From CAZGVV01 sp964529155 (GTDB lineage Bacteria; Pseudomonadota; Alphaproteobacteria; Rickettsiales; SXRF01): a stretch of DNA of 31,462 bases. This document shows positions 1 to 8,473 of the stretch, piece after piece (within the stretch, counting starts at the first letter, position 1; each line of letters opens with the position of its first letter). The stretch spans positions 1 to 31,462 of the forward strand of contig CAZGVV010000017.1 of NCBI GenBank assembly GCA_964529155.1, in the 5' to 3' direction. The notes below the pieces were generated by a model. That model was not told the origin of the DNA. It searched no databases and saw nothing but the letters and a program-made list of their open reading frames with translations. The position numbers and the translations under genes were made by a program.

Positions 1-1
1 G

Positions 2-43
2 CGTAGCTTGCAACAAACTTCTGTTCCACCGGCAAAACCCTAG
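2..43 (+). CDS. possible 3' end of an upstream gene (partial)
   Basis: Frame 2 is open from the window edge to a TAG at 41-43 and would give a 13-residue tail, RSLQQTSVPPAKP. A Pro/Ala/Lys-rich end would suit the parvulin-type isomerase that often precedes argJ in alphaproteobacteria, but so short a piece proves nothing. Frame 1 stops immediately. The identity is inference only. Confidence 0.25.
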   Translation, partial: RSLQQTSVPPAKP

Positions 44-51
44 TGATGCAT

Positions 52-71
52 CCGCCGATTACGGTCGGCGG
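52..71 (+). terminator. GC-rich hairpin before argJ
   Basis: CCGCCGA (52-58) and TCGGCGG (65-71) form a perfect 7-bp stem around a 6-base loop. No T-tract follows, so an intrinsic terminator is only one possibility. The hairpin lies between the possible upstream stop codon and the argJ start at 84, and could also affect argJ translation. Confidence 0.3.
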
Positions 72-83
72 CTAAGATAACTG

Positions 84-1292
84 ATGTCAGTCTCGCCCCT
101 CGCACCTACTGTATTTCCTGAGTTACCACCGATTGCCGGTGTGCGACTGGCTGTGGGCGCATGCGGTATTCGGTATCAAAACCGTGACGATGTGCTTTTG
201 GTGGAATTGGCAGAAGGCACAACTGCAGCAGGCGTGTTTACCCAGTCACTCACCGCCTCTGCTCCCGTATTGGCGGGGAAAAAAAATATTCAACATGGCA
301 AAGCCCGCGCGCTTATTGTTAATTCCGGCAATTCCAATGCCTTCACCGGCCAGGCTGGGGATGCGTCACTTGAGCGCGTCACTAAAGGTGTGTGCAATGT
401 ATTTACCTGCAGGCCAGACGAAGTCTACATGGCATCCACGGGGGTGATCGGTGAAATTTTGCCAGATGAGCGCATCACGTCATGCCTTCCTGCCTTAGCT
501 GGTATTTTAGCGAAGGATACGTGGAGTGGAGCCGCCCGCGCCATCATGACCACCGATACTTTCCCTAAACTTGCAACTCGCGCCACCCATATTGGCGGCG
601 TGCCAGTGACCATCAACGGCATTGCCAAAGGCTCCGGAATGATTGCGCCGGATATGGCAACCATGCTTGCATTTATTTTTACGGATGCAGCCATTCCTGC
701 GTCGGATCTGCAGGTGATGCTCAGCAGCGCCAATGCCCGCAGCTTTAACTGCATTACGGTGGATGGTGATACATCTACCAGTGATACCGCACTTCTTTTC
801 GCTACCGGCATTGCCGGCAATCCCACTGGAGATTTCAGCGCTTTTGCTCAAGCCTTGGATTCACTCATGGTTGAGTTAGCGCAAGCGATTATTCGTGACG
901 GCGAAGGTGCGCAAAAATTTGTAACTATTCACGTCACAGGCGCGGAGCACGACAACGCAGCACGCCGCATCGCGCTTTCAATCGGCAACTCTCCTTTAGT
1001 CAAAACTGCTTTAGCGGCAGCCGATGCTAATTGGGGCCGCATTGTCGCCGCGATTGGTAAAGCCGGCGAACGGGCTGACCGTGATCGCCTTACTATCACC
1101 ATTGGCGGCATTCGCGTGGCAGAAAAAGGCATGGTCGCAGCCCATTACCGCGAGGCGGAACTGGTGCCGCATATGAAGGGCCAGGAGATCGACATTGCCG
1201 TGGATGTAGGCATTGCTAACGGCCAAGCCACTATTTGGACCTGCGATTTAACCCATGGATATATTGATATCAACGGAAGCTACCGGTCGTGA
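84..1292 (+). CDS. argJ: bifunctional glutamate N-acetyltransferase / amino-acid N-acetyltransferase ArgJ
   Basis: ArgJ transfers the acetyl group of N-acetylornithine to glutamate, closing the cyclic arginine pathway; bifunctional forms also use acetyl-CoA to make N-acetylglutamate. The 402 residues match the family's usual length. The autoprocessing site is visible as KGSGMIAPDMATML: cleavage before Thr193 (Ala192-Thr193) would make alpha and beta chains, with Thr193 as the nucleophile. The N-terminal NSGNSNAFTG and C-terminal ANWGRI and DGEGAQKF stretches are also family-like. Translation starts at ATG 84. The TGA stop at 1290-1292 overlaps the GTG start of mutT by 4 bases, so the two are probably co-translated. 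Whether this ArgJ is mono- or bifunctional cannot be told from sequence alone. Confidence 0.96.
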   Translation: MSVSPLAPTVFPELPPIAGVRLAVGACGIRYQNRDDVLLVELAEGTTAAGVFTQSLTASAPVLAGKKNIQHGKARALIVNSGNSNAFTGQAGDASLERVTKGVCNVFTCRPDEVYMASTGVIGEILPDERITSCLPALAGILAKDTWSGAARAIMTTDTFPKLATRATHIGGVPVTINGIAKGSGMIAPDMATMLAFIFTDAAIPASDLQVMLSSANARSFNCITVDGDTSTSDTALLFATGIAGNPTGDFSAFAQALDSLMVELAQAIIRDGEGAQKFVTIHVTGAEHDNAARRIALSIGNSPLVKTALAAADANWGRIVAAIGKAGERADRDRLTITIGGIRVAEKGMVAAHYREAELVPHMKGQEIDIAVDVGIANGQATIWTCDLTHGYIDINGSYRS

Positions 1293-1696
1293 ACGTACTT
1301 CTGGTTTCTGCCGGTGTGCTGATCAATGCACAGAATGAAGTGCTGCTTGCTCAGCGACCACAAGGGAAAATGCTGGCGGGGCATTGGGAATTCCCCGGAG
1401 GAAAAGTAGAGCCTGGCGAAACGCCTGAAGCGGCGTTGGTGCGTGAATTACACGAGGAGCTGGGCATTACGGTGGCAGAAGCGGATCTCGCTGCATTTTG
1501 GTTTTTATCGCACGCTTACCCTGAACATGGATTTCATTTGCTGATGCCGGTGTGGACCATACGCCGCTGGCAGGGCGTGCCGCAAGCATTGGAACATACG
1601 GCCATTACCTGGAAAACACCCCGTGCTATGCGTACGCTACCGATGATCGAGGCGGATGACCCATTGGTAGAGCGTCTGGAATCGCTGTTAGCGTAA
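1289..1696 (+). CDS. mutT: MutT-type Nudix hydrolase, 8-oxo-dGTP diphosphatase
   Basis: MutT cleaves oxidised dGTP to the monophosphate, so that 8-oxoguanine is not built into DNA. The 135-residue protein has a complete Nudix box at residues 38-60 (GX5EX7REUXEEXGU: G38, E44, R52, E53, E56, E57, G59), preceded by GHWEFPGGK, which is typical of the MutT branch. It starts at GTG 1289 inside the argJ stop (GTGA overlap); an argJ-mutT pair is common in alphaproteobacteria. Its 3' end overlaps the 3' end of the convergent symporter gene by 9 bases. Other Nudix substrates cannot be excluded, but the length and the GGHWEFPGGK-like context favour MutT. Confidence 0.9.
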   Translation: MNVLLVSAGVLINAQNEVLLAQRPQGKMLAGHWEFPGGKVEPGETPEAALVRELHEELGITVAEADLAAFWFLSHAYPEHGFHLLMPVWTIRRWQGVPQALEHTAITWKTPRAMRTLPMIEADDPLVERLESLLA

Positions 1697-3094
1697 GTAG
1701 ATTTTACGGTAACGGTCCAACTCGCTTTTAATTTCCTTACGCAGCAAATAGAGCGCGATGATATTGGGTAATGACATGCCCAATATAAATAAATCCGATA
1801 AATCCAGCACCACCCCGAAATGCATAATGCCACCCGCAAAGGTGGCCACGCAAAATAGTGCATAATATACGCGTATCATTCTGCGGCCGAACAGATAGGA
1901 CCAGGCAATTTCCCCGTAATAACTCCAGCCGATAGTGGTGGAATAGGCAAATAATAACACGTTGATAGCAAGCATCGCCGGAAACCAATCGGAAACGCTG
2001 GCGAATGCATGCGCAGCAATGAGTACGCCATCTTCCGCTTTTGCACCGTTGTATGCACCAGAAATAACCACCATTAAGCCTGTCAAAAACGCAATAATCG
2101 CAGCAAAGAATGGCTCCAATAAGGCAAGCGACGCTTCGCGCACCGGTTCATCGGTTTTAGCAGCAGCATGGGCAATGGGCGCAGATCCCAGCCCCGCTTC
2201 ATTGGCAAAATTGGCCCGCTTAAATGATACCGCGATCATGCCAATAAATCCACCAGCTGCGGCATGGGCACTGAATGCTTCGTGAAACATAAGCGCCATG
2301 GCGGACCATAATTCTGTTCTATGCACCACCACGACCACAATGGCACATGCCAGATAAGTAAGTCCTTTTGCTGGCACGATCACATCAGCCACTTTGGCGA
2401 TACGCTTAATACTGCCTGTGAGTACCACTCCAACCAATACAGCAAACAGTAATGACAAGAGCCAGCGCAATTCCGCCAAGGGCGCAAAGCTTCGGCTGAG
2501 CATGGTTACAGCCTGATTGGATTGAAACATATTGCCGCCGCCAATTGCACCGCCCAAACAAAATACCGCAAAAAGCAATGCAAGTGCCCGCCCGGCGCGT
2601 GGCTTACCTAGCGAACGCAACCCTGCTTCCAAATAATGAAATGGACCGCCATACACTTTTCCGTAAGCATCAATTTGGCGGTAGCGCATGGAAAGCGTGA
2701 CTTCAGCAAATTTAGTGGCCATGCCAAGCAGACCCGCCAGTACGATCCAAATCACCGCACCGGGTCCGCCGATGGCTACCCCTACCGAAATCCCTGCAAT
2801 GGAGCCCAGCCCCACGGTTGCAGCCAATGCCGAGCACAATGCCTGAATAGGCCGCACTTCCCCCGGCTCACCACTGCGATCAAATCGCCCGGTCGCTACT
2901 CTTAACGCATGACCGAATAGCTGGAAATTCACTCCACGCAGATAAATCGTGAAAAATACCGCAGCAACCGCCAGCCACAGCACGATAAAAGGGAATCCAC
3001 CAATATTATAAAATAATACCGCAGACATCCATGCTGCCAGTGTCTCAGCGGCGCCTTGAAGGCCAGTGGCGATATTTTCCATAAGAATTCCCAT
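1688..3094 (-). CDS. sodium:alanine/glycine (AGCS family) symporter
   Basis: This 468-residue, strongly hydrophobic protein should be an inner-membrane cotransporter that takes up alanine or glycine with sodium. Family hallmarks are visible: an N-terminal GGFPFIVLWLAVAAVFFT membrane helix, GLGSIAGISVGVAIGGPGAV, RYRQIDAYGKVYGGPFHYLEAGL, GGGNMFQSNQA, and ANEAGLGSAPIAHAAAKTDEP near the centre. About ten or eleven hydrophobic helices can be counted. Translation may start at ATG 3094 or four codons further in (ATG 3082). The gene is divergent from the unknown gene at 3155, with about 60 bp shared upstream, and convergent with mutT. The exact amino acid carried cannot be read from the sequence. Confidence 0.9.
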   Translation of the reverse strand: MGILMENIATGLQGAAETLAAWMSAVLFYNIGGFPFIVLWLAVAAVFFTIYLRGVNFQLFGHALRVATGRFDRSGEPGEVRPIQALCSALAATVGLGSIAGISVGVAIGGPGAVIWIVLAGLLGMATKFAEVTLSMRYRQIDAYGKVYGGPFHYLEAGLRSLGKPRAGRALALLFAVFCLGGAIGGGNMFQSNQAVTMLSRSFAPLAELRWLLSLLFAVLVGVVLTGSIKRIAKVADVIVPAKGLTYLACAIVVVVVHRTELWSAMALMFHEAFSAHAAAGGFIGMIAVSFKRANFANEAGLGSAPIAHAAAKTDEPVREASLALLEPFFAAIIAFLTGLMVVISGAYNGAKAEDGVLIAAHAFASVSDWFPAMLAINVLLFAYSTTIGWSYYGEIAWSYLFGRRMIRVYYALFCVATFAGGIMHFGVVLDLSDLFILGMSLPNIIALYLLRKEIKSELDRYRKIYLR

Positions 3095-3154
3095 AGGTTA
3101 TACTGACGCCAAACTGTAACAATCTTCCCCTACAATGTAAATGAAGGATTCCGT

Positions 3155-4147
3155 ATGGATTTATTGGAAGACGCAAAGGAAAACAGCTTACGCTCCGCCG
3201 GGTATGCCTTGCTTGTGGGGGATGCAGGACTGTTTGCATCTGGCATTATGAGTGGTCGTTATAAAGAAGCCACTGCCGGACTTGCGTGGGGCATTGGTGG
3301 ATTAGCATGTGCTAAATACGGCAATCCCAATGCTGACGCCCAATTAAAATTAATGAGCCATAAGCTTGGCGATTATTTGCGCAAACAGCATATTATTATT
3401 CCGCATTCCCCAGACGACGCTTTATTAGCGAAGCCTGGCGGTGTCATCGACCGTATAGAAGATTTTCTTTATACTTATCCCTCGCAAATGATGAATACGG
3501 TTTTTGCAGTTGGCGGTGTACAATTGCTGCGCTCGGGATTACAGCACCGAAAAGGCTGGGACGCAGCATCTGGAGCATTGGTAACCGCAGGTGCACTGGC
3601 TGGTCTACTCATACCGGAAACAAATTCAGCAGACAGCTCTAAGCAAAAATCATCTAACCCTGTGGTTCATTGGTTTCAAGAAAAACCGCTGCGTATTTCT
3701 GCGGCTGCTTATACACTTAATGACATTACCTTATTCATAAGTGCGATGAAAGAACGACGTGCCAATCCAGCGCAGAAAAGTTATTTATTTAAATTTCTAA
3801 CCGTAGGTGCATATGCATTTGGCAACGCCATGCTTGCCATGTCTTCCAAACAACAGGGGGGCGATAAAAACAACGCATCGAAACGCGAGGCCATGGAAAA
3901 ACTAGCCGACACATCGGCCCATGTTGTCGCTGCGCAACATCCCGAATTACAAGATGCGCTGGTTCAGCAAATAGCGGTATTTTTATCCTCTCAACCGGAA
4001 GTTACCCTGAAAGCACCGGAAATCAGTGCCATGCTACGCGAAAAATTGGCGGATTTGCAGCCACAAACTCCCCAGATTGCTGCACAAGTCGTATCGTGGC
4101 AGCAGAATGCACACCACAACCAGGGCGTTTTCGCCTCTTCCGTCTAG
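3155..4147 (+). CDS. unrecognised 330-residue protein with three similar helical-hairpin segments
   Basis: I do not recognise this family. Three segments of about 45 residues, starting near residues 14, 112 and 180, share a pattern: a small-residue-rich helix ending in a GDAGLF, GGVQLL or NDITLF type motif, a charged turn (SGRYKEA, QHRKGWDA, ERRANPA), then a second Ala/Gly-rich helix (GLAWGIGGLACA, ALVTAGALAGLL, FLTVGAYAFGNAML). This suggests three related membrane or amphipathic helical hairpins. The last 90 residues are hydrophilic and probably helical. No signal peptide is obvious. ATG 3155 is preceded by an AAGGA ribosome site at 3144-3148 and a TACAAT box at 3131-3136 without a good -35. 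Only 27 bp separate it from putA, so co-transcription is possible. Function is unknown. Confidence 0.75.
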   Translation: MDLLEDAKENSLRSAGYALLVGDAGLFASGIMSGRYKEATAGLAWGIGGLACAKYGNPNADAQLKLMSHKLGDYLRKQHIIIPHSPDDALLAKPGGVIDRIEDFLYTYPSQMMNTVFAVGGVQLLRSGLQHRKGWDAASGALVTAGALAGLLIPETNSADSSKQKSSNPVVHWFQEKPLRISAAAYTLNDITLFISAMKERRANPAQKSYLFKFLTVGAYAFGNAMLAMSSKQQGGDKNNASKREAMEKLADTSAHVVAAQHPELQDALVQQIAVFLSSQPEVTLKAPEISAMLREKLADLQPQTPQIAAQVVSWQQNAHHNQGVFASSV

Positions 4148-4156
4148 AATTAAATT

Positions 4157-4174
4157 AGGCTAAAGCTTTTGCCT
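4157..4174. repeat. imperfect 18-bp palindrome abutting the putA start
   Basis: AGGCTAAAGCTTTTGCCT matches its own reverse complement at 16 of 18 positions and ends directly before ATG 4175. It could be an operator or a small hairpin affecting putA translation. It may equally be chance in an AT-rich gap. Confidence 0.3.
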
Positions 4175-7157
4175 ATGGACCTTCTTGCCCTCAGTTCCCG
4201 CGCCTTTATGGACGAACGCGATGCGGTCAGCACGCTGCTTGCTGCAGTTGCTCCTTTAGCCTCGCTCAATGAGGCGATCATGGCGCAAGCCAGCGCCTGG
4301 ACACGGGACATTCGCGCTGAGGGTGTTGGACATGGCGTTGAAGCATTTTTATCTGCCTATGGCTTGAATACGGAAGAAGGCCTGGCTTTGATGTGCCTGG
4401 CCGAAGCGTTATTGCGCATTCCTGATTCCATCACAGCCGATGCGTTGATTCGTGATACATTTGAAGGACGCGCCTGGGGCCAGTATTTGGGCGAAGGTGA
4501 TTCATGGATGGTGAATATGTCCAGCTGGGGACTGCTCTTCACCGGAAAATTTGTTGATTATACTGATGCACCCAATATTCTTTCACGTGTAGCGGCACGG
4601 CTGGGTGAACCTGTAATCCGCAAAGCGCTCAAGCAGGCCATGCGCTTTATTGGCGGACAATTCGTGCTCGGTGAGAGCATGGAAGAAGCACTGAATGAAT
4701 CGAAAGCGCATAGCAAAAACGGCTATCGTTTTTCGTATGACATTTTAGGCGAAGGTGCGCGTAGCGATGCGCAGGCGCAGGAATATGTCGATGCATACCG
4801 CGATGGTATCGCCCGTATTGCTGCAACCGTTGCTCCCGGCACACCGCTGATGCGGGCACCCGGTATTTCGGTCAAACTTTCGGCTTTGCATGCACGCTAC
4901 ACCCTTCCGAAAAAAGACCGTGTTATGGAGGAGTTATTGCCTCGCTTAACCGCTATTCTTGCACAAGCACGTAGAGCGGGTATCACGGTCGCTATTGATG
5001 CCGAAGAGGCGACGCGGCTTGACATTGAATTGATGTTGTTTGAGCACCTGCTTTCTGACCCACAATTTACCAACTGGAATGGCATAGGTTTTGTCGCGCA
5101 GGCCTATCAAAAACGTACTTTTTACGTCATTGATTGGCTGGCTGAGCTTGCCAAGCGCACGCGCCGTACGTTACCACTGCGCCTGGTTAAAGGCGCGTAT
5201 TGGGACAGCGAAATAAAATGGGCGCAAAGCGCTGGCATGCCAGGATATCCCGTATTCACACGCAAGGAAAATACCGATTTATCCTACCTGGCATGCGCCG
5301 ACAAAATGCTCAGATATGGCATACATTTTTATCCCCAATTCGCCACGCATAATGCACGCACGGCCGCAAGTGTGCTGACGCTTGCCAAGCGTTACGGGCA
5401 CGAAAAAGGTAGCTTTGAATTTCAACGCCTGCATGGCATGGGACAGGCATTGCATAATCTTTTACTAGAACATGCGCCTTCACGTATTTATGCGCCCGTT
5501 GGGCCACATAAAGATTTATTGGCTTACCTGATTCGGCGTTTACTGGAAAATGGTGCAAATAGCTCTTTTGTGCATTTGCTGATGGATACTGAAAAAACAC
5601 CGGAGGAAATTTTGGCCGATCCTGTAACTGCTGCCGCTGATCAGTTAAATAAAGCGCCATCCCTGCCCTTGCCAGATGCGCTTTATATCACGAGGAAAAA
5701 TTCACGCGGTATTGATTTCGGTAATAACGCTCAGCTTACCGAATTACAGCAGGAGTTAGCAAAATATCGCAATCCTGTCCCGCCAATAAAAGACATAGCA
5801 GTTGACGCGCTTGCTACCGCTTTGGAGCAGGCAACACCCTGGAACGCCCCTGTAGAGATACGCGCTTCCATATTAGAAAAAGCGGCAGATCTGATTGAAT
5901 TACATGCCGTAGAATTCATCGCGTTATGCGCACAGGAAGCAGGAAAAATACTGGCAGATGGTATTGCTGAAGTACGAGAGGCAGCAGATTTTTGCCGCTA
6001 TTACGCTGCCGAAGCCCGGCGTTTGATGAGTGTAGACACACAACTCACCGGCCCTACCGGCGAAAGAAACGGGCTCCATTTACAGCCACGCGGTATTTTC
6101 GCCTGCATTAGCCCATGGAATTTCCCGCTCGCTATTTTTATTGGACAAATTAGTGCCGCATTGGCCGCAGGAAATGNNNNNNNNNNTTGCAAAGCCTGCG
6201 GAACAAACACCTGCCATCGCACAGCGTGCTGTTGAATTGTTACATCTGGCAGGAGTACCTGCAACCGCTCTTCAATTCACACCTGGACCAGGCGAAACCA
6301 CCGGAGCGGCGCTTGTTTCCCATCCTTGTGTGCATGGGGTAGTATTCACCGGTGGCACAGATACTGCACGGATCATCAATCGCGCAATCAGCCAGCGGCC
6401 CGGACCTATCATTCCACTGATTGCAGAAACTGGCGGCCAGAACTGCATGGTCGTGGATAGTTCTGCGCTGCTTGAGCAAGCGGTGGATGATATTGTGCAA
6501 AGTGCATTCGGTTCCGCCGGACAGCGCTGTTCTGCGCTTCGTATACTATTTGTTCAGGAAGACATAGCCGCGCCTCTCCTTGCGCTTTTAAGTGGCGCTA
6601 TGCAGGAATTACGTTTAGGTGATCCATTCGATCCTGCTACCGACATTGGCCCGGTTATTGATGCACACGCCAAGGCCGCGCTTGAAGCACACATCGCAGA
6701 ATTAAAAACACACGGCCGCTTGATTGCTGCCGCTCCTGCGACCACACTTTCCGGCCATTTTGTTGTGCCACACGCATTTGAAATCCCGCACATTGATATA
6801 CTCACCCGCGAACATTTCGGCCCGATCCTGCATGTCGTGCGCTTCAACGCTGGCACGCTCGCACAGGTAGCGCAGGCAATTAATTCTACCGGTTATGGCC
6901 TTACTTTTGGCCTGCACAGCCGCATTGATGAACATATTCAATTCCTCACCCATGCCATTCATGCAGGAAATATCTATGTTAATCGTAGTATGATCGGCGC
7001 AACTGTTGGAGTGCAGCCCTTTGGCGGCGAAGGGTTGTCTGGCACAGGCCCCAAAGCTGGCGGCCCACATTACTTGCCGCGCTTTTGCGTTGAACGTACC
7101 TTAACGGTAAATACAGCGGCTATCGGTGGAAATACGGCCTTGCTTGCAGGCGTATAA
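4175..7157 (+). CDS. putA: bifunctional proline dehydrogenase / delta-1-pyrroline-5-carboxylate dehydrogenase PutA (interrupted by an assembly gap)
   Basis: PutA oxidises proline to glutamate in two steps, using FAD and then NAD, and passes electrons to quinone at the membrane. The PRODH barrel shows RLVKGAYWDSEIKWAQ, FATHNARTA, FEFQRLHGMG and APVGPHKDLLAYLIRRLLENG. The aldehyde dehydrogenase half shows ISPWNFPLAI, the Glu of PLIAETGGQN (6426-6428) and the catalytic Cys of GSAGQRCSALR (6528-6530). There is no N-terminal ribbon-helix-helix, so this is the short type without autorepressor; about 992 residues fits that class. The reading frame shifts at the N-run 6177-6186. Between GN and AKPAEQTP the family has three residues (9 nt), but 13 positions are present here, so the true gap is probably 6 bases and the gene intact. 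ATG 4175 is preferred to TTG 4169. A weak ribosome site precedes it. Confidence 0.93.
6177..6186. other. assembly gap (10 Ns)
   Basis: Ten Ns inside putA join two contigs and produce an apparent +1 frameshift. The flanking codons encode ALAAGN and AKPAEQTP, which are adjacent in aldehyde dehydrogenases apart from three residues. The gap size is therefore a placeholder; about 6 missing bases would restore the frame. Confidence 0.95.
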
Positions 7158-7168
7158 TAGAGCAATTT

Positions 7169-8467
7169 ATGGCCATGAGCATTTTACGTAGTATCGTTCT
7201 GCTTTTATGTATCTTCGCTGTTCCTGCCTTTGCGCAGGAAATGAGCGAGCAATCCGGCATTGTGGCGGTAGTCAACGACGGCGTTATCTCAACGCGTGAT
7301 CTGAATAACCGCATGGCGCTGGCACTCACCTCCACCCGTTTATCAGATACGCAAGAAACAAGGGAGCGTATTCGCCCGCAATTGCTTCGCGCACTTATCG
7401 ATGAAATTTTACAAAGCCAGGATGCCGCCCGTAATGGCATTGCCGTTTCTGAAACTGAAGTAACGCAAGCAGTTACGGGCTTGGAAACCGAGCGTAATAT
7501 GCAGCCAGGCTCACTTTTACCCTGGCTGGAAGCACATGGCGTTCCTAAAGAATCGCTCACCAGCGAGATCCGCGCCCAAATCGCCTGGACCAAGCTGGTA
7601 GTAAAAAAGCTCCGCCCCAATGTCCGGGTGAGCGAAGATGAAGTGGCACGTGAACGCAGTAAGCTACAAAATGATGACGGCTCTACAAGCGAAGTGCAGA
7701 TTGAAATTCTGCCATTACCTATCGACAAACCCTCTAATGAGCCGCAAATCAAGGCATTAGCTGAAAAACTGGTAGCCGAAATCAGAGGTGGCGCACCATT
7801 TGAATCTGTAGCCCGGGCACTCGGCGGTGCTGCAGCAGAAAACAGTGCACAACCTTTCTGGGTTGCAGAGGCGCAGCTTGACCCCGGCATCGCAGCCGCA
7901 CTCAAGGGGGCTGCCAATAACACCGTGACCGACCCTGTGCGCACGCAAGCGGGTTACACTATTGCCCGTTTAATGGCACGTCGGGGACTGGCGTCCGTCG
8001 GCTCACCGACACTTACGGAAGTGGTGCTCAAAGACATCGTCCTTAAACTCCCCACCAATGCTGAAGCAAAAGACGCGCAAACCGCACTGACCATTGGCAA
8101 TCAATTGGCGCAGCATCCAGGCAATTGTTCGGATTCTACCGTGGCAGATATTCAAAATATCAGTGACTATAATATTGTCGTACAGTTCCGGCGTGATCGA
8201 TTGGATGCTTTGCCAGAAACATTGCGTGACATTGTTAATCACCTCAATCTGGGCGATGTTTCTTCACCTTATGCTACCAGTGAGGGGGTGCATTTGTTCA
8301 TGCTATGCGAACGCGTCGAAACGCCTGTGCCATTGGTTGGCCATGATGAAACGCAACAACGCCTATATCGTCAGAAAATGGAATTAGAAGCAGAAAAATA
8401 CCTGCGCCGTCTACGCCGTGAAGCGACTATTGAAATTCGGGATGCTGAGAACAACGCCACCAATTAA
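7169..8467 (+). CDS. SurA-like periplasmic peptidyl-prolyl isomerase / outer-membrane protein chaperone
   Basis: The 432-residue protein begins with a clear Sec signal peptide (hydrophobic SIVLLLCIFAVPAFA, cleavage expected after Ala-Phe-Ala near residue 22). The mature start, SGIVAVVNDGVISTRDLNNR, is typical of the SurA N-domain, which binds unfolded outer-membrane proteins. A parvulin-like region follows at about residues 170-275 (EVQIEILPLP, GGAPFESVARAL, AGYTIARL), and a second, more divergent one lies near 290-400 (LGDVSSPYATSEGVHLFMLCER). Catalytic isomerase residues are not clearly conserved, so it may act mainly as a chaperone. It lies 11 bp after putA and may be read through from it; it is convergent with pgi, 6 bp away. 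The usual partners lptD, pdxA and ksgA are not present here. Confidence 0.82.
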   Translation: MAMSILRSIVLLLCIFAVPAFAQEMSEQSGIVAVVNDGVISTRDLNNRMALALTSTRLSDTQETRERIRPQLLRALIDEILQSQDAARNGIAVSETEVTQAVTGLETERNMQPGSLLPWLEAHGVPKESLTSEIRAQIAWTKLVVKKLRPNVRVSEDEVARERSKLQNDDGSTSEVQIEILPLPIDKPSNEPQIKALAEKLVAEIRGGAPFESVARALGGAAAENSAQPFWVAEAQLDPGIAAALKGAANNTVTDPVRTQAGYTIARLMARRGLASVGSPTLTEVVLKDIVLKLPTNAEAKDAQTALTIGNQLAQHPGNCSDSTVADIQNISDYNIVVQFRRDRLDALPETLRDIVNHLNLGDVSSPYATSEGVHLFMLCERVETPVPLVGHDETQQRLYRQKMELEAEKYLRRLRREATIEIRDAENNATN

Positions 8468-8473
8468 TTTAAT

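Noticed and set aside
6141..7157. A separate aldehyde dehydrogenase gene starting before the N-run
   Set aside because: The start falls out of frame inside putA, and the sequence continues the PutA aldehyde dehydrogenase domain; the break is the assembly gap.
7120..7944. Long open frame (274 codons) on the minus strand
   Set aside because: It lies antisense to the surA-like gene, has Ser/Arg-rich low-complexity content and matches no family; it is a shadow of the real gene.
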